DNA from: Mizugakiibacter sp.
Lineage (GTDB): Bacteria > Pseudomonadota > Gammaproteobacteria > Xanthomonadales > Rhodanobacteraceae
Length of the DNA: 41,484 nt
Assembly: GCA_003233305.1 (NCBI GenBank)
Contig: QILI01000118.1
Location: 1-41,484 of the forward strand
Direction of reading: 5' to 3'
The notes under the pieces were generated by a model. That model searched no databases. It was given only the letters and a program-made list of their open reading frames with translations, and was not told where the DNA came from. Positions 1 to 8,077 of this stretch are shown in pieces (within the stretch, counting starts at the first letter, position 1; each line of letters starts with the position of its first letter). A program made the position numbers and the translations under genes.

Positions 1-417
1 CCGCCGCAAGGCCAGCTCAACCTGCCGGGCACTATGACGGCCTCGACGTCTCAGTTGCGCAACGTAGGCCGTACACAATGCGCCGAGCGTGGCTTGCTCT
101 CTCGATGCCTGGGTCTCAGCTTCGGCTTGCTTTGCGGATTCCTCGGCAGCTATTGCGGCACGTAGATCCGGGTCTTGTGCATATCGTTTGCGTAGCTCGG
201 CAACCTGTAGGCCTGCCTCAGCCAGCGTTATGCCGCCGTGTTTACCATTCGGGTCAAACGCTCCCAAGTGGATGCGCTCGCGCCTGCCGTCAAAGGTGTA
301 CCTGAAATAGAAGTGCACAGCCCCACATCGAACCGCCTGCAACGTACCCGTTCCTCTTGCTCCTCTCTGGCTGACTTCTGCTCCGGGCTTCAATGCGAGA
401 AGCCCGCGGGTCGTCAT
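1..417 (-). CDS. Tyrosine-type phage/island integrase, N-terminal part (runs off left edge)
   Basis: The minus strand is open from an ATG at 417 to the window edge (139 codons). The product starts MTTRGLLALKPGAEV, continues with a GTGTLQAVR...HFYFRYTFDGRRERIHLGAF block, then an alanine/glutamate-rich helical stretch and the start of a core-binding domain (LGALCTAYVAQLRRRG). The FYFRY-G-R-R-LG pattern is the arm-type DNA-binding fold at the N-terminus of tyrosine integrases of genomic islands. The catalytic domain would lie to the left of the window. The gene points away from a tRNA-Phe 3' fragment about 200 bases upstream, the usual place for an island integrase, so it probably belongs to an element extending leftward. 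The call as an integrase N-terminus is fairly secure. Whether the gene is intact cannot be seen. Confidence 0.8.
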   Translation of the reverse strand, partial: MTTRGLLALKPGAEVSQRGARGTGTLQAVRCGAVHFYFRYTFDGRRERIHLGAFDPNGKHGGITLAEAGLQVAELRKRYAQDPDLRAAIAAEESAKQAEAETQASREQATLGALCTAYVAQLRRRGRHSARQVELALRR

Positions 418-612
418 TATTCTGGCCATCACCGTACGCCCATTTTATCCTCGTGGCGTTCGCATGTTGGCCGTTATTCGGCCGTTACGCAATAGCTCGC
501 ATCGGAAATCATCAGACACATGCGGACACAGTAACTCATGGAATATACGTTATATCAAATGGTTACAATGTATTCCTTGGACTTCATCGGATAGCCTTGG
601 ATGCCATAAAAA
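418..612. other. Integrase upstream region, no gene seen
   Basis: About 195 bases separate the integrase start from the tRNA-Phe fragment. The right half (about 530-605) is AT-rich compared with its surroundings. By position it should hold the integrase promoter and recombination-protein binding sites. No coding region is supported. Confidence 0.4.
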
Positions 613-661
613 GGGACTGAAAATCCTCGTGTCGGCGGTTCGATTCCGTCCCTGGCCACCA
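613..661 (+). other. 3' fragment of tRNA-Phe (attachment-site scar)
   Basis: The stretch begins GGGACTGAAAATCC, an anticodon stem-loop with GAA anticodon, continues through a variable loop and a T-arm (GGCGGTTCGATTCCGTC), and ends CCTGGCCACCA. This matches the 3' two-thirds of proteobacterial tRNA-Phe of the GGCCAGG...CCTGGCC type. The bases before it (TTGGATGCCATAAAAA) do not form a D-arm or 5' acceptor strand, so it is not a tRNA gene. Islands that integrate in the 3' end of a tRNA leave exactly such a partial copy, so this is read as an att site. The partner copy is not in the window. Confidence 0.85.
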
Positions 662-744
662 TTTTAATCAATGAGATAAAAGTTTTCTGCTTTTAATCCC
701 CGTGTTACCCGGCACACTTTCGGTACACCTGTACGGAAAGCACC

Positions 745-1095
745 GTGGCGACGATTACCAAGACACCATCGAATACCTGGAAGGCAATCATCCGCAAACG
801 CGGCTGGCCGACCACCATTAAGACGTTCCGCACCCAGCGCGACGCCGAGGACTGGGTACGCAAGGTGGATAAGCAGAATGTCGTAGTCCGTCCCAACGAG
901 CATTACGGCATTCCCTATCGGCGCTTTGTAACCCACGAATCGAAGGCACAATCCGTGACCCGAGAGAAACTGGATAAGATCCTTGATCCCCATATCTGCA
1001 TGACTCTCGAACTGCAATAGGCCTTCGGTCTGCGCCGCAAAGAGACGATCACATCGAGCTCAAGGCGAACTGGACCAAGGGTAGCCGGGAGCTAG
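745..1095 (+). pseudogene. Chimeric remnant of two tyrosine integrases
   Basis: The first about 40 codons (MATITKTPSNTWKAIIRKRG, then WPTTIKTFRTQRDAEDW) match the N-terminus of one island-integrase family. The reading frame then changes character to HYGIPYRRFVTHESKA...KLDKILDP, resembling the middle of a different integrase-domain family. That segment continues after an in-frame TAG at 1018-1020 as AFGLRRKETI, and then in another frame as HIELKANWTKGSREL. An LQ-AFGLRR-E and K-SWTKG-R pattern is characteristic of the second family. The copy therefore has an internal junction, a stop and a frameshift, and lacks the catalytic R-H-R-H-Y region. It lies just right of the tRNA-Phe fragment and is probably the relic of an older insertion event. 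Confidence 0.7.
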
Positions 1096-1212
1096 GGCAT
1101 GAATGGGCGCAAGTAACGGCGGTGTATCTTGGACGATGAACGTGTACCAACCTGCGTTAGATTCAGCCCCGTTGGCTAGCGCCCAAGGTGTTGAATCCGG
1201 ATTTCAGGATCC

Positions 1213-1255
1213 TTGCGATAAGCCCAGAATGGGCACTATAATACCCGAAATGGGA
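1213..1255 (+). promoter_or_regulatory. Promoter with two palindromic operators for the MNT gene
   Basis: A -35-like TTGCGA (1213-1218) and a perfect -10 TATAAT (1237-1242) are 18 bases apart. A palindrome GCCCAGAATGGGC (1222-1234) sits in the spacer. A related one, ACCCGAAATGGGA (1243-1255), follows the -10 and includes the ATG at 1250. The predicted transcription start falls at or next to that ATG, so the mRNA may be leaderless. The gene's own winged-helix domain is the obvious candidate repressor. A decayed copy of the same promoter is present at 14843-14886, with a perfect TACCCAAAATGGGTA palindrome. Confidence 0.65.
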
Positions 1256-1912
1256 CACTCTGCCACCACCAAGACTTCCCGCCCGGCCCGCCGCAAAGCT
1301 GCCGCCGCACTCCCGGCTGCGCCTACCAGTCTGGCCGATGCACTGTTCACGACCACACAGCAGCGGGTGCTGGCGCTGATATTTGGCCAGCCCGGGCGCA
1401 GTTTCTATGCTGCCGAATTAATCGGACGAACCGGTTCCGGGTCCGGTGCCGTGCAGCGTGAGCTGAAACGGCTTGCCTCCAGTGGTCTGGTGACCATCAA
1501 GCACATCGGCAATCAAAAGCACTACCAAGCGAATCCAGACTCGCCGGTATTTGAAGAATTGTGTGGCCTAGTGAAAAAGACCGTGGCCCTGGTCGAGCCG
1601 ATCCGCGAGGCGCTCGTACCATTGGAGAACAACATCAAGCTGGCCTTCCTGTATGGCTCCGTCGTCAAGGGCACCGACACCGCAATCAGTGACATCGACG
1701 TTCTGATCGTAGCGGATGGCATTACCCTGGAAGAGATTTATTCAGCATTAGCCCCAGTGGAAGCAGACCTAGACCGCAAGATCAGCCCCACCTCGTACAC
1801 CCCGCAGGAATTTACCAAACGGAAAGCGGCCAGTCATACATTCCTTACCCGCGTACTAGCCGGCGACCATTTGACGCTGATAGGCGACGAGCATGAGTCC
1901 TTCGCGGCTTGA
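1250..1912 (+). CDS. Winged-helix / MNT-type nucleotidyltransferase fusion
   Basis: The 220-residue product has a basic N-terminal tail and then a winged-helix domain at about residues 25-95 (TTQQRVLALIFGQPGRSFYA, then GAVQRELKRLASSGLV). A minimal nucleotidyltransferase domain follows, with GS at 136-137 (YGSVVKGTD) and SDIDV with D148 and D150, the GS-x-DxD signature. MNT proteins paired with HEPN partners act as antitoxins, often by adenylylating the partner. The next gene overlaps by 20 bases and is HEPN-like. I chose the ATG at 1250 because it aligns with the ATG of the decayed copy at 14880 and sits just after the -10 box. An ATG at 1229 would add seven residues. The wing domain and flanking palindromes suggest autoregulation. 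Confidence 0.8.
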   Translation: MGHSATTKTSRPARRKAAAALPAAPTSLADALFTTTQQRVLALIFGQPGRSFYAAELIGRTGSGSGAVQRELKRLASSGLVTIKHIGNQKHYQANPDSPVFEELCGLVKKTVALVEPIREALVPLENNIKLAFLYGSVVKGTDTAISDIDVLIVADGITLEEIYSALAPVEADLDRKISPTSYTPQEFTKRKAASHTFLTRVLAGDHLTLIGDEHESFAA

Positions 1913-2312
1913 TAACCTGGTGCGCATCGGCCAACTGAAGGCCGAACCCCCGTCGGAAGCCGAATATCAGGGTCTACTGCGCTCGGGGCTATGCCGCCTT
2001 GAAGACGCCGGGCGCGAAGAACTCTGTCTCGAAAGCCGATTCGATCTCGCCTACAACGCCGCCCATGCGTTGGCACTCGCCGCTCTGCGATGCCGCGGCT
2101 ACCGGTCCGCATCGCGATATTTGGTCTTTCAATGTCTGCAACATACGATTGATCTGCCTAGTGAGCAGTGGCGCGTACTTGATCAAGCACACCGCAAGCG
2201 CAACCTGGCTGAGTATGAGGGTTTTATGGATGTGGATGAGCAGCTTGTTGCTGCATTGCTGCGGGTTACTAGGGAAGTGGCGAAGCGAGTGAATGGATTG
2301 GTGAGCCAATGA
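1893..2312 (+). CDS. HEPN-like helical partner of the MNT protein
   Basis: This is a 139-residue, mostly helical protein whose start overlaps the end of the MNT gene by 20 bases. Conserved-looking blocks are DNLVRIGQLKAEPP near the N-terminus, SRFDLAYNAAHALALAALR in the middle and RNLAEYEG near residues 103-110. Size, helicity and gene pairing fit the HEPN family. However, the usual R-x4-6-H catalytic motif is not clear: R103-N104 is followed by LAEY without a histidine, and the nearest is H100 just before. It may therefore be an RNase-inactive substrate-binding partner or a divergent toxin. Assignment rests on operon context and overall pattern. No other identity is better supported. Confidence 0.65.
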   Translation: MSPSRLDNLVRIGQLKAEPPSEAEYQGLLRSGLCRLEDAGREELCLESRFDLAYNAAHALALAALRCRGYRSASRYLVFQCLQHTIDLPSEQWRVLDQAHRKRNLAEYEGFMDVDEQLVAALLRVTREVAKRVNGLVSQ

Positions 2313-2342
2313 CGAGTCTATCGCGTTTCCTATGGATTTTCA

Positions 2343-2935
2343 TCATTGGGTCGTATAGATGGCCTGGGTAATCCAGGGGTTGGTCGGCAGGTTTTTGAGC
2401 TGGCCGCAGACCCGGTACACATGGTGGTCAGGCGATGGTCGGTGGCGTAGCCGCGAGCACGGGCCTGGCCGCCTGGATCAGTCCATTCATGGCCTCCACG
2501 AAGCCGTTAGATAGGCCGGTGCGGAAGTGTTCCAAGATACCTTCCAAGTGGTCGCGCCAGGTCGCGCCAAGTCGCTTGAACGGCGCCAGCCGGGATCGGC
2601 GAGCCCAACTGATCCATTGCTCCAGCCCAGCCTTGGCCGTGGACGCGTACTTTGCTGTGGCGAAGATAGTGCGTAGGGCTTCTTTCAAACGCCAGGCGCG
2701 CGCAGTCTTCAGGTTCGAGCGTGTAGGTCATGCATGGTCGTGATCGGGTTGAGGGGCCAGTTGCTGGCATCCTTGAGCAAAGCCCACCGACTGCCCTTCA
2801 GTTCTGGTCGCTCTTTAGTCTCGGCCCGGCGCACCTGATCCATGGCCGTGTACGCCAAGGCCGCCACGTGGAACGGATCAAAGCAGCTCACCGATAAGCT
2901 GCGGGTATCGAAGGCGACCGTCGGCTCCACCGGTT
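2343..2935 (-). pseudogene. Decayed ISL3-family transposase
   Basis: Read on the minus strand, pieces of an ISL3-type DDE transposase appear in several frames. First come FDPFHVAALAYTAMDQVRRA and KGSRWALLKDASNWPLN (about 2720-2905). Then KEALRTIFATAKYASTAKAG, EQWISWARRSRLAPFKRLG and GFVEAMNGLIQAA (2428-2688), and finally a C-terminal LKNLPTNPWITQ reaching a stop at 2343-2345. At least two frameshifts separate these parts, and the N-terminal zinc-finger half is missing. The pieces lie directly downstream of hsdR, whose coding end is intact. Terminal inverted repeats were not recognised. It is a dead element marking past mobility of the island. Confidence 0.75.
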
Positions 2936-2970
2936 TGTTAAGCCTCCTGCCTCGGACCGGTGATTTCATA

Positions 2971-5900
2971 TTACACACCGTTTTCCGCCGATAACTCCGC
3001 CTGTCGCAATACGAGTTGTGTTGCGCCCTCGGCAAGATCCGGCGGGTATCCGTACTTCGCCAGAAGCCTCCGCACGTTGCGACGCAAGCTTGCCCGCACA
3101 GACTCTCGCTGGGTCCAGTCGAGTTTCGGCATGCGCCGCACCATCTCCGTCAGCTCCCGGGCCATCAAACGCAAGGTGTCACTCTGCATGGCGTTCTGGG
3201 CCGACTCATTGTCCGCGAGGGCATCGTAGAACGCCGTCTCCTCGCCACTCAATCCGAGCTCTTCCCCGTGTCGCTGAGCTTCCCGCAGGTTCTTCGCCAG
3301 GTCGATCAGCCGGGTGATCATCTCGGCAGTGGAAATAGCCTTGTTGGTGTAACGCAGCAGCGCATCCTCGAGCGCTTCGCGGAACCTGCGGCTCTGGATG
3401 ATGTTCGTCCGTTCCGTCACCCGGATTTGATCGTTCAGTAACTTGCGCAGCGTTTCCATAGCCAGGTTCTTCTGTTCCAACGCGGCAACGCGCTCTAGAA
3501 ACTCATCACTCAGGATGTCGAGGCGCGCTTCATCGAGACCGGCCGCCGCGAACAAATCGATCACGTCGTCCGCATCCACCGCTCCACCGATTACCTGACG
3601 AACCGCGGCATCAATGTCGCGCTGCCGTGCACGACCGGCTCCGCGATCGCTATCATCGGCCAGGCGTTTGCGGATCATCGCAGCAGCGCGCTGGAAGAAG
3701 GCCAGATGTGGCGTAATCTCCTCCGTCTCTGGCCGTGGCACGGCGAGCGCAAAGGCCATGGACAACTCTTTGACCAGCCCCCGAAAACGCTTCCAACCCT
3801 CATCCTGTCCCAAGACATGATCGATCGCGCGCAGGTACACCGGAAGGACTTCGCCAGGCTCGGCGTCGATCGCCTGCTCATAGTCGCAGCCGTGGAAGAA
3901 GCCACGCAGCTTCTCGAAGGCCTCCTGCATGGCCGGCACGGCCTCGTCCTGAACTTGCTTGACCGCGTCTCCCGTTCCGCCAGCCTGCGTGTACGTGGCC
4001 AGCGCATCGGCCAGCTGATCGGCCAGTCCCAGCAGGTCCACGATCAGTCCGCCCGGCTTCTCGCCGTAGACGCGGTTAACCCTGGCGATGGCCTGCATGA
4101 GGGTGTGACCCACCAGCTGTTTATCCAGGTACATGGTATGAGCCGGCGGACAATCGAAGCCGGTCAACCACATGTCGCACACGATCACCAGCCGCAGCTC
4201 ATCTTCAGGGTCCTTGAACCGCTCGGCCAGACGCTTGCGGCCTGCCTTGGTCCGCACATGGCTGCGGAGCGGTTCCGGATCATCGTTCGTCCCGCTGACG
4301 ACGACCTTCATCGCGCCCCGCTCGTCGTCCTCAGCGTGCCAGTCCGGGCGCAAGGCACGGATGGCCTCGTAGAGCCTCGCTGCGATATCGCGGCTCATCG
4401 TCACCACCATCGCCTTGCCTTCCATCGCGGCACGACGCTTCTCCCAGTGCTCCACGACAAACGTAGCGAGGCGCTCGATGCGCTCCTGAGCACCGACCAG
4501 CGACTCCAGCGGCACCCAGACCCGATCCTCCCCCGATTCGTCGTTGCGCCCGGCGTTGACGGCGTACTCGACCTCCTCCTCGGCGACCCGTGCACCTTCC
4601 TCGTCCACCTTGAGTTTGATGATACGGGACTCGTAGTAAAGCGGTCGGGTGGCGCCATCCTCGACGGCCTGACGGATGTCGTAGACGTCTGCGTACTCAC
4701 CGAAGACGTGAATCGTGTTTCTGTCGTCGCGCTCCAGGGGGGTGCCGGTAAAGCCGACGAAGGTGGCGTTCGGCAAGGCCTCGCGCATCCAACGCGCGCC
4801 ACCCTCGACGAAACCGTACTGACTACGGTGGGCCTCATCGGCCATCACCACGACATTGGCCCGTTCGCAGATCACGCCATGGGCCTCGGCGAACTTCTGG
4901 ATCGTCGTGAATACAACCCCGCCCGCGGCACGGTCGAGAAGCTCTTGTAGATGCGTTCTGCTCGTCGCCTGCACGGGGTCTTGTCGCAATAGCACGCGCC
5001 CGGCAGCGAAGGTGTCGAAGAGCTGATCGTCCAGATCGTTGCGGTCGGTGATCATCACCACCGTCGGATTGGCCATCCGCGGCTCACGAATGAGCCCACC
5101 GGCAAGCATCAGCATGGTGAGTGACTTGCCCGAGCCCTGGGTGTGCCAGATGACTCCGCCGCGCCCGTCGCCCGAGCCCGAAGGAGGCCGCAGATGGGCG
5201 AGCACGCGCGCCCGTACCTTGCGTAGCGCACGAAACTGATGGTAACCCGCGATCTTCTTGGCAATCTCGCCACGTTCGTCCTCCTCGAACACCACGCAAG
5301 TCCGCAGGTAGTCAACGAGTGCCTTGGGCTCGAACAGCCCCCGGATCAGCGCCTCCAGCGTCGGCGCGCCGTTGCCATCCGGATCTTCAATCGGCCGCCA
5401 CGGCATGAACCGGCTGTGGCCACCGGTAATCGAGCCAACCCGCGTCAGCATCCCGTCCGAGACCACCAGCACCAGGTTTGCCACGAACAGATCGGGCGCG
5501 GTCTGCAGGTAACGACCGAGCTGGTCGATGGCCACGCCGAGATCGGCTTCGGTGTCGGTCGGGTCCTTGAGTTCGATGACCGCGATGGCTAGGCCGTTCA
5601 GGAAGACGGTCAGATCCGGCCGAATGATCTTATCGGAAGTTCCGCGAACGGTGAGCTGGCGCACCACCAGCAGATCGTTGGCACCGGGATCGTCGAAATC
5701 GACCAACCGGACGCGGTCGCCGCGGGTCTCTCCGCTCTGGGGGTCGCGGTACTCTACCTCAACGCCGTCGGTGAGCTGGGCATGGAACCAGCGGTTGTTC
5801 TGCACCAGCGTCGGATGGGGTGGGTGCATAAGCGTTCGCACAACGCCTTCGAGCGTGTCGTGCGGCAAACCGGGGTTGAGGCGATGCAGAACAGCACCGA

Positions 5901-6045
5901 GCCGACCTTGCAACACGCATTGACTGGGATCGGCACGCTCTCCCGCGTCGTCGATTTCCAGGCCGCGCCGGATAGTGGCACCGATGGCTCCGAAGTAGAT
6001 GGCGGCGACATCCTCGACGAGTTGCTCGGTGGGTTGGTTCTCCAT
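2971..6045 (-). CDS. hsdR: Type I restriction enzyme R subunit
   Basis: The 1024-residue product matches full-length HsdR. An N-terminal nuclease region has PDLTVFLNGLAIAVIELKDP (a PD...E-x-K site). A superfamily 2 motor follows, with Walker A in HTQGSGKSLTMLMLAG, a DEAHRSQYG box, the TGTP motif III and a second RecA-like lobe (MAIARVNRVYGEKPGG). The C-terminal region is helical and should dock to the methylase. It cuts and translocates DNA with HsdM and HsdS. The preferred ATG at 6045 overlaps the stop of the upstream gene as TGATG. A GTG lies immediately before it at 6048. It is the last gene of a leftward operon beginning with hsdM. The 5' end has a second, degraded copy about 1.3 kb upstream (7248-7343). 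Confidence 0.93.
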   Translation of the reverse strand: MENQPTEQLVEDVAAIYFGAIGATIRRGLEIDDAGERADPSQCVLQGRLGAVLHRLNPGLPHDTLEGVVRTLMHPPHPTLVQNNRWFHAQLTDGVEVEYRDPQSGETRGDRVRLVDFDDPGANDLLVVRQLTVRGTSDKIIRPDLTVFLNGLAIAVIELKDPTDTEADLGVAIDQLGRYLQTAPDLFVANLVLVVSDGMLTRVGSITGGHSRFMPWRPIEDPDGNGAPTLEALIRGLFEPKALVDYLRTCVVFEEDERGEIAKKIAGYHQFRALRKVRARVLAHLRPPSGSGDGRGGVIWHTQGSGKSLTMLMLAGGLIREPRMANPTVVMITDRNDLDDQLFDTFAAGRVLLRQDPVQATSRTHLQELLDRAAGGVVFTTIQKFAEAHGVICERANVVVMADEAHRSQYGFVEGGARWMREALPNATFVGFTGTPLERDDRNTIHVFGEYADVYDIRQAVEDGATRPLYYESRIIKLKVDEEGARVAEEEVEYAVNAGRNDESGEDRVWVPLESLVGAQERIERLATFVVEHWEKRRAAMEGKAMVVTMSRDIAARLYEAIRALRPDWHAEDDERGAMKVVVSGTNDDPEPLRSHVRTKAGRKRLAERFKDPEDELRLVIVCDMWLTGFDCPPAHTMYLDKQLVGHTLMQAIARVNRVYGEKPGGLIVDLLGLADQLADALATYTQAGGTGDAVKQVQDEAVPAMQEAFEKLRGFFHGCDYEQAIDAEPGEVLPVYLRAIDHVLGQDEGWKRFRGLVKELSMAFALAVPRPETEEITPHLAFFQRAAAMIRKRLADDSDRGAGRARQRDIDAAVRQVIGGAVDADDVIDLFAAAGLDEARLDILSDEFLERVAALEQKNLAMETLRKLLNDQIRVTERTNIIQSRRFREALEDALLRYTNKAISTAEMITRLIDLAKNLREAQRHGEELGLSGEETAFYDALADNESAQNAMQSDTLRLMARELTEMVRRMPKLDWTQRESVRASLRRNVRRLLAKYGYPPDLAEGATQLVLRQAELSAENGV

Positions 6046-6809
6046 CACGCCGCGAGCTCCTCCCGCACGCTGTCGCGCCCACTCCAGACCACGGGTCGTA
6101 CGTCATAGCTTCGCAGCGCTTTGAGCACTGCCGGCGAGACCGTACGTTCCGCGTCATTCAGCAGCGCGTAGGCGCGAGATTTTGGTGAGCGGACTTCCTT
6201 TGTGTCCACCCAAGAGAGCACGATGGCCTGCGCCGTATCTCGGTTCGGGCGGTTGATGGTCTGGACGATACGCTCGGGCTGTTGCCGTGACTTCGGAATC
6301 ACGAAGTCGAACAGATGGTCGTATCCCGTTTTGCCGGTGAATTTGACCTTCGGCGTATATCGCACGTCGTGGACATCGAGCCAGGCCACGACGTCTTCGT
6401 AGAACAAACTCGCCACCATCGGTGCGGCCAGATAGAACATGTCGTTCACGGCCAGCATGGCCTGGACGAGATTGTGTTTACGCAGCGCGAAGTTGTCGGG
6501 TGACGCATGAACCTGAAGCGCTTTGCCGTCCATCTGCACACCGAAGCCATTGAGTGTGATCTTCAGCAGGTCCTGCCGTTTGCGGCTATCGAGATTGCAT
6601 CCGCTCTGCTCCAGATCATCGATGGTGTAACCATCATCGGTCAGGATGAAGCCGCCGTTGGCAGCCTTCGCGTAAATTTGAAGGTAGTCGTTGTGACGAT
6701 CGAGATAAGGTGTCGTGATCTCAACCCATTGATCGATCTGACGCAGGATCGACTTGTCTTTGAGCCAGTCATAATAGGCGTCCATCAGCCGCTGGATTTC
6801 CTGGATCAC
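6045..6809 (-). CDS. DUF1828/DUF1829 protein in the RM operon
   Basis: The 254-residue product begins at a GTG (6809) that overlaps the previous stop as GTGA and gives [20 protein letters not shown]. An open frame extends further upstream but lies inside the previous gene. The block [20 protein letters not shown] followed by [16 protein letters not shown] is the DUF1828 signature. The second half ([19 protein letters not shown] and [15 protein letters not shown]) fits DUF1829. The biochemical role is unknown to me. It sits between a DUF6978-like gene and hsdR, with end-to-end overlaps on both sides, so it is cotranslated with restriction genes. The context points to an accessory defence or toxin-antitoxin function, but this is inference. 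Confidence 0.8.
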   Translation of the reverse strand: MIQEIQRLMDAYYDWLKDKSILRQIDQWVEITTPYLDRHNDYLQIYAKAANGGFILTDDGYTIDDLEQSGCNLDSRKRQDLLKITLNGFGVQMDGKALQVHASPDNFALRKHNLVQAMLAVNDMFYLAAPMVASLFYEDVVAWLDVHDVRYTPKVKFTGKTGYDHLFDFVIPKSRQQPERIVQTINRPNRDTAQAIVLSWVDTKEVRSPKSRAYALLNDAERTVSPAVLKALRSYDVRPVVWSGRDSVREELAA

Positions 6810-7255
6810 GTGAACAACCCCCGCTCGATGTACGGCGGCTGCGTGATGTTGCAGAACCGCATGAAGTCCTCCAGCATGGTCCACGCATCGCTGGTGTCCC
6901 CGAATCGATCCGCAGGAACGGGAACGGCCCATTTGTCGCCGTAGCCTTCCCTGTACACATGAAGATGCGGCGTGGCGATCTCCTCACCATCCGGGTTCCG
7001 ATGCGGCGCGCCGCCCAGATCGAGCCGCACGAGCACCACGACCTGCCGTCCGCGCTTCTGCATCTTGACCTTCTTGAGATCGATGCGGCCGCGGCTGAGG
7101 TCGAGCAGAAACTGCTCCCGTTTGTCGGGTGACTGAAGAGAGAGCACCAAGGAATCGCCGCCCATGGGAAAGTCGCTCCGGTCTTCTGTGGTGCGCTGTT
7201 TCTCCATGGCAATCAAGGCCTCGGCCTCTGCCTGGGTGAGGTTGATGTCAGCCAT
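6806..7255 (-). CDS. DUF6978-like small protein in the RM operon
   Basis: The 149-residue product starts [20 protein letters not shown] and contains [40 protein letters not shown] and [19 protein letters not shown], a set I associate with DUF6978. No catalytic motif is obvious. The recurring histidines in the PH-NPDG and [10 protein letters not shown] blocks are notable. It overlaps the DUF1828/1829 gene by 4 bases (GTGA), so the two form a pair. The upstream flank is not a normal leader but a relic of an hsdR 5' end, suggesting that this pair entered the operon as a unit. The family name is from memory and should be confirmed by a profile search. Confidence 0.75.
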   Translation of the reverse strand: MADINLTQAEAEALIAMEKQRTTEDRSDFPMGGDSLVLSLQSPDKREQFLLDLSRGRIDLKKVKMQKRGRQVVVLVRLDLGGAPHRNPDGEEIATPHLHVYREGYGDKWAVPVPADRFGDTSDAWTMLEDFMRFCNITQPPYIERGLFT

Positions 7256-7343
7256 GAATCCCCCTCACAGGGTACTGGTTCGTGTCCGAGCAGACGGCGG
7301 CGACATCGTCGACGAGTTGCTCTGTGGGCGAAGACATCGTCAT
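7248..7343 (-). pseudogene. Relic of a second hsdR 5' end
   Basis: An ATG at 7343 overlaps the stop of the Abi-like gene as ATGA and opens a 31-codon frame reading MTMSSPTEQLVDDVAAV before losing similarity and ending at 7248-7250. The real hsdR begins [19 protein letters not shown]. The shared PTEQLV-DVAA stretch is also nearly identical at the DNA level. The relic stands exactly where hsdR should start if it followed the Abi gene directly. It therefore appears that the DUF6978 and DUF1828/1829 genes were placed between the Abi gene and hsdR, leaving the old start behind. Confidence 0.75.
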
Positions 7344-8077
7344 CGCGTCTCCTCCTGCGCCCCTGCTTGATCCGACGCAGGAGCGCCATCGTCGCCGCCG
7401 TCTCGTTCGGCGATGAAGTCGTTCAGGGCCGCCTTGTAGGCCTCCCGATCCCCGTCGAAGAGCACGCGGCTCGCCAGCAACTCCAGGTCGCCGAGACGGA
7501 TCACCTCGTTGTCGCCGTCGAAGGTCTCGTTGAAGTCCTTGTGGTCCTCGTAGTAGACCCGCGCGCCCGGGGTCTGCGTGAGCGCGTCGCGATGGATGCG
7601 GTAGAGAAACGAGACGATCGTATCCGCCGCCTGCGCGGCCAGCGTCGCCTGGCGCAGATCGAGCCGGGCCGAGAAACCGTCCCGGCCGTGCGAGGCCATA
7701 CCGTAGCCGTTGCGCAACTCGCAGAGCCCCTGGATGGTCTGGAGCAGTCCGCGGATGGTCTTTTCGACCGAGTCGCGCGCTTTTTTCGGGTTGGAATGGC
7801 CGCGCGGCAACAGCGACAGTCGGCTCGTCGTCTCCTTGAGCAGCCTCGGCGCGTCCCAGTTCGGGTCGGCCGGCTGGCCAATGTCGGCGAGCACGGTCTT
7901 GCAGACGGACTCGACCAGGGTCTTGGACAGGTCGAAAGCGAAATCCGGCACGCTTTCAAGCGCGTTATCGATGGCGTGGATCTGTTGCTCGATGGCTTCG
8001 GCGATCGGACAGTCGAGCACCGCCGCGCGGGCGCCGGCCATCTGAAAGGGCGGGCGGGCGGTGAGGGCCTCAGCCAT
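7340..8077 (-). CDS. Abortive-infection (Abi_C-like) protein
   Basis: The 245-residue product starts at an ATG (8077) inside the last codons of hsdS (8-base overlap). A longer open frame upstream lies entirely in hsdS and is not used. Landmarks are IEQQIHAIDNALES, FDLSKTLVESVCKTVLADIG, VEKTIRGLLQTIQGLCELRN and GYGMASHGRDGF. The helical pair ending in RN...H (R122-N123, H130) resembles the Abi_C domain of abortive-infection proteins, a group linked to the HEPN fold. The C-terminus is acidic. Translational coupling to hsdS and its position before hsdR suggest that it guards or supplements the RM system. The precise target is unknown. Confidence 0.75.
   Translation of the reverse strand: MAEALTARPPFQMAGARAAVLDCPIAEAIEQQIHAIDNALESVPDFAFDLSKTLVESVCKTVLADIGQPADPNWDAPRLLKETTSRLSLLPRGHSNPKKARDSVEKTIRGLLQTIQGLCELRNGYGMASHGRDGFSARLDLRQATLAAQAADTIVSFLYRIHRDALTQTPGARVYYEDHKDFNETFDGDNEVIRLGDLELLASRVLFDGDREAYKAALNDFIAERDGGDDGAPASDQAGAQEETR

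Noticed and set aside
3706-4950. Long plus-strand open frame (414 codons) inside hsdR
   Set aside because: It is the complement of a clearly coding, motif-rich hsdR frame and has no recognisable protein features.
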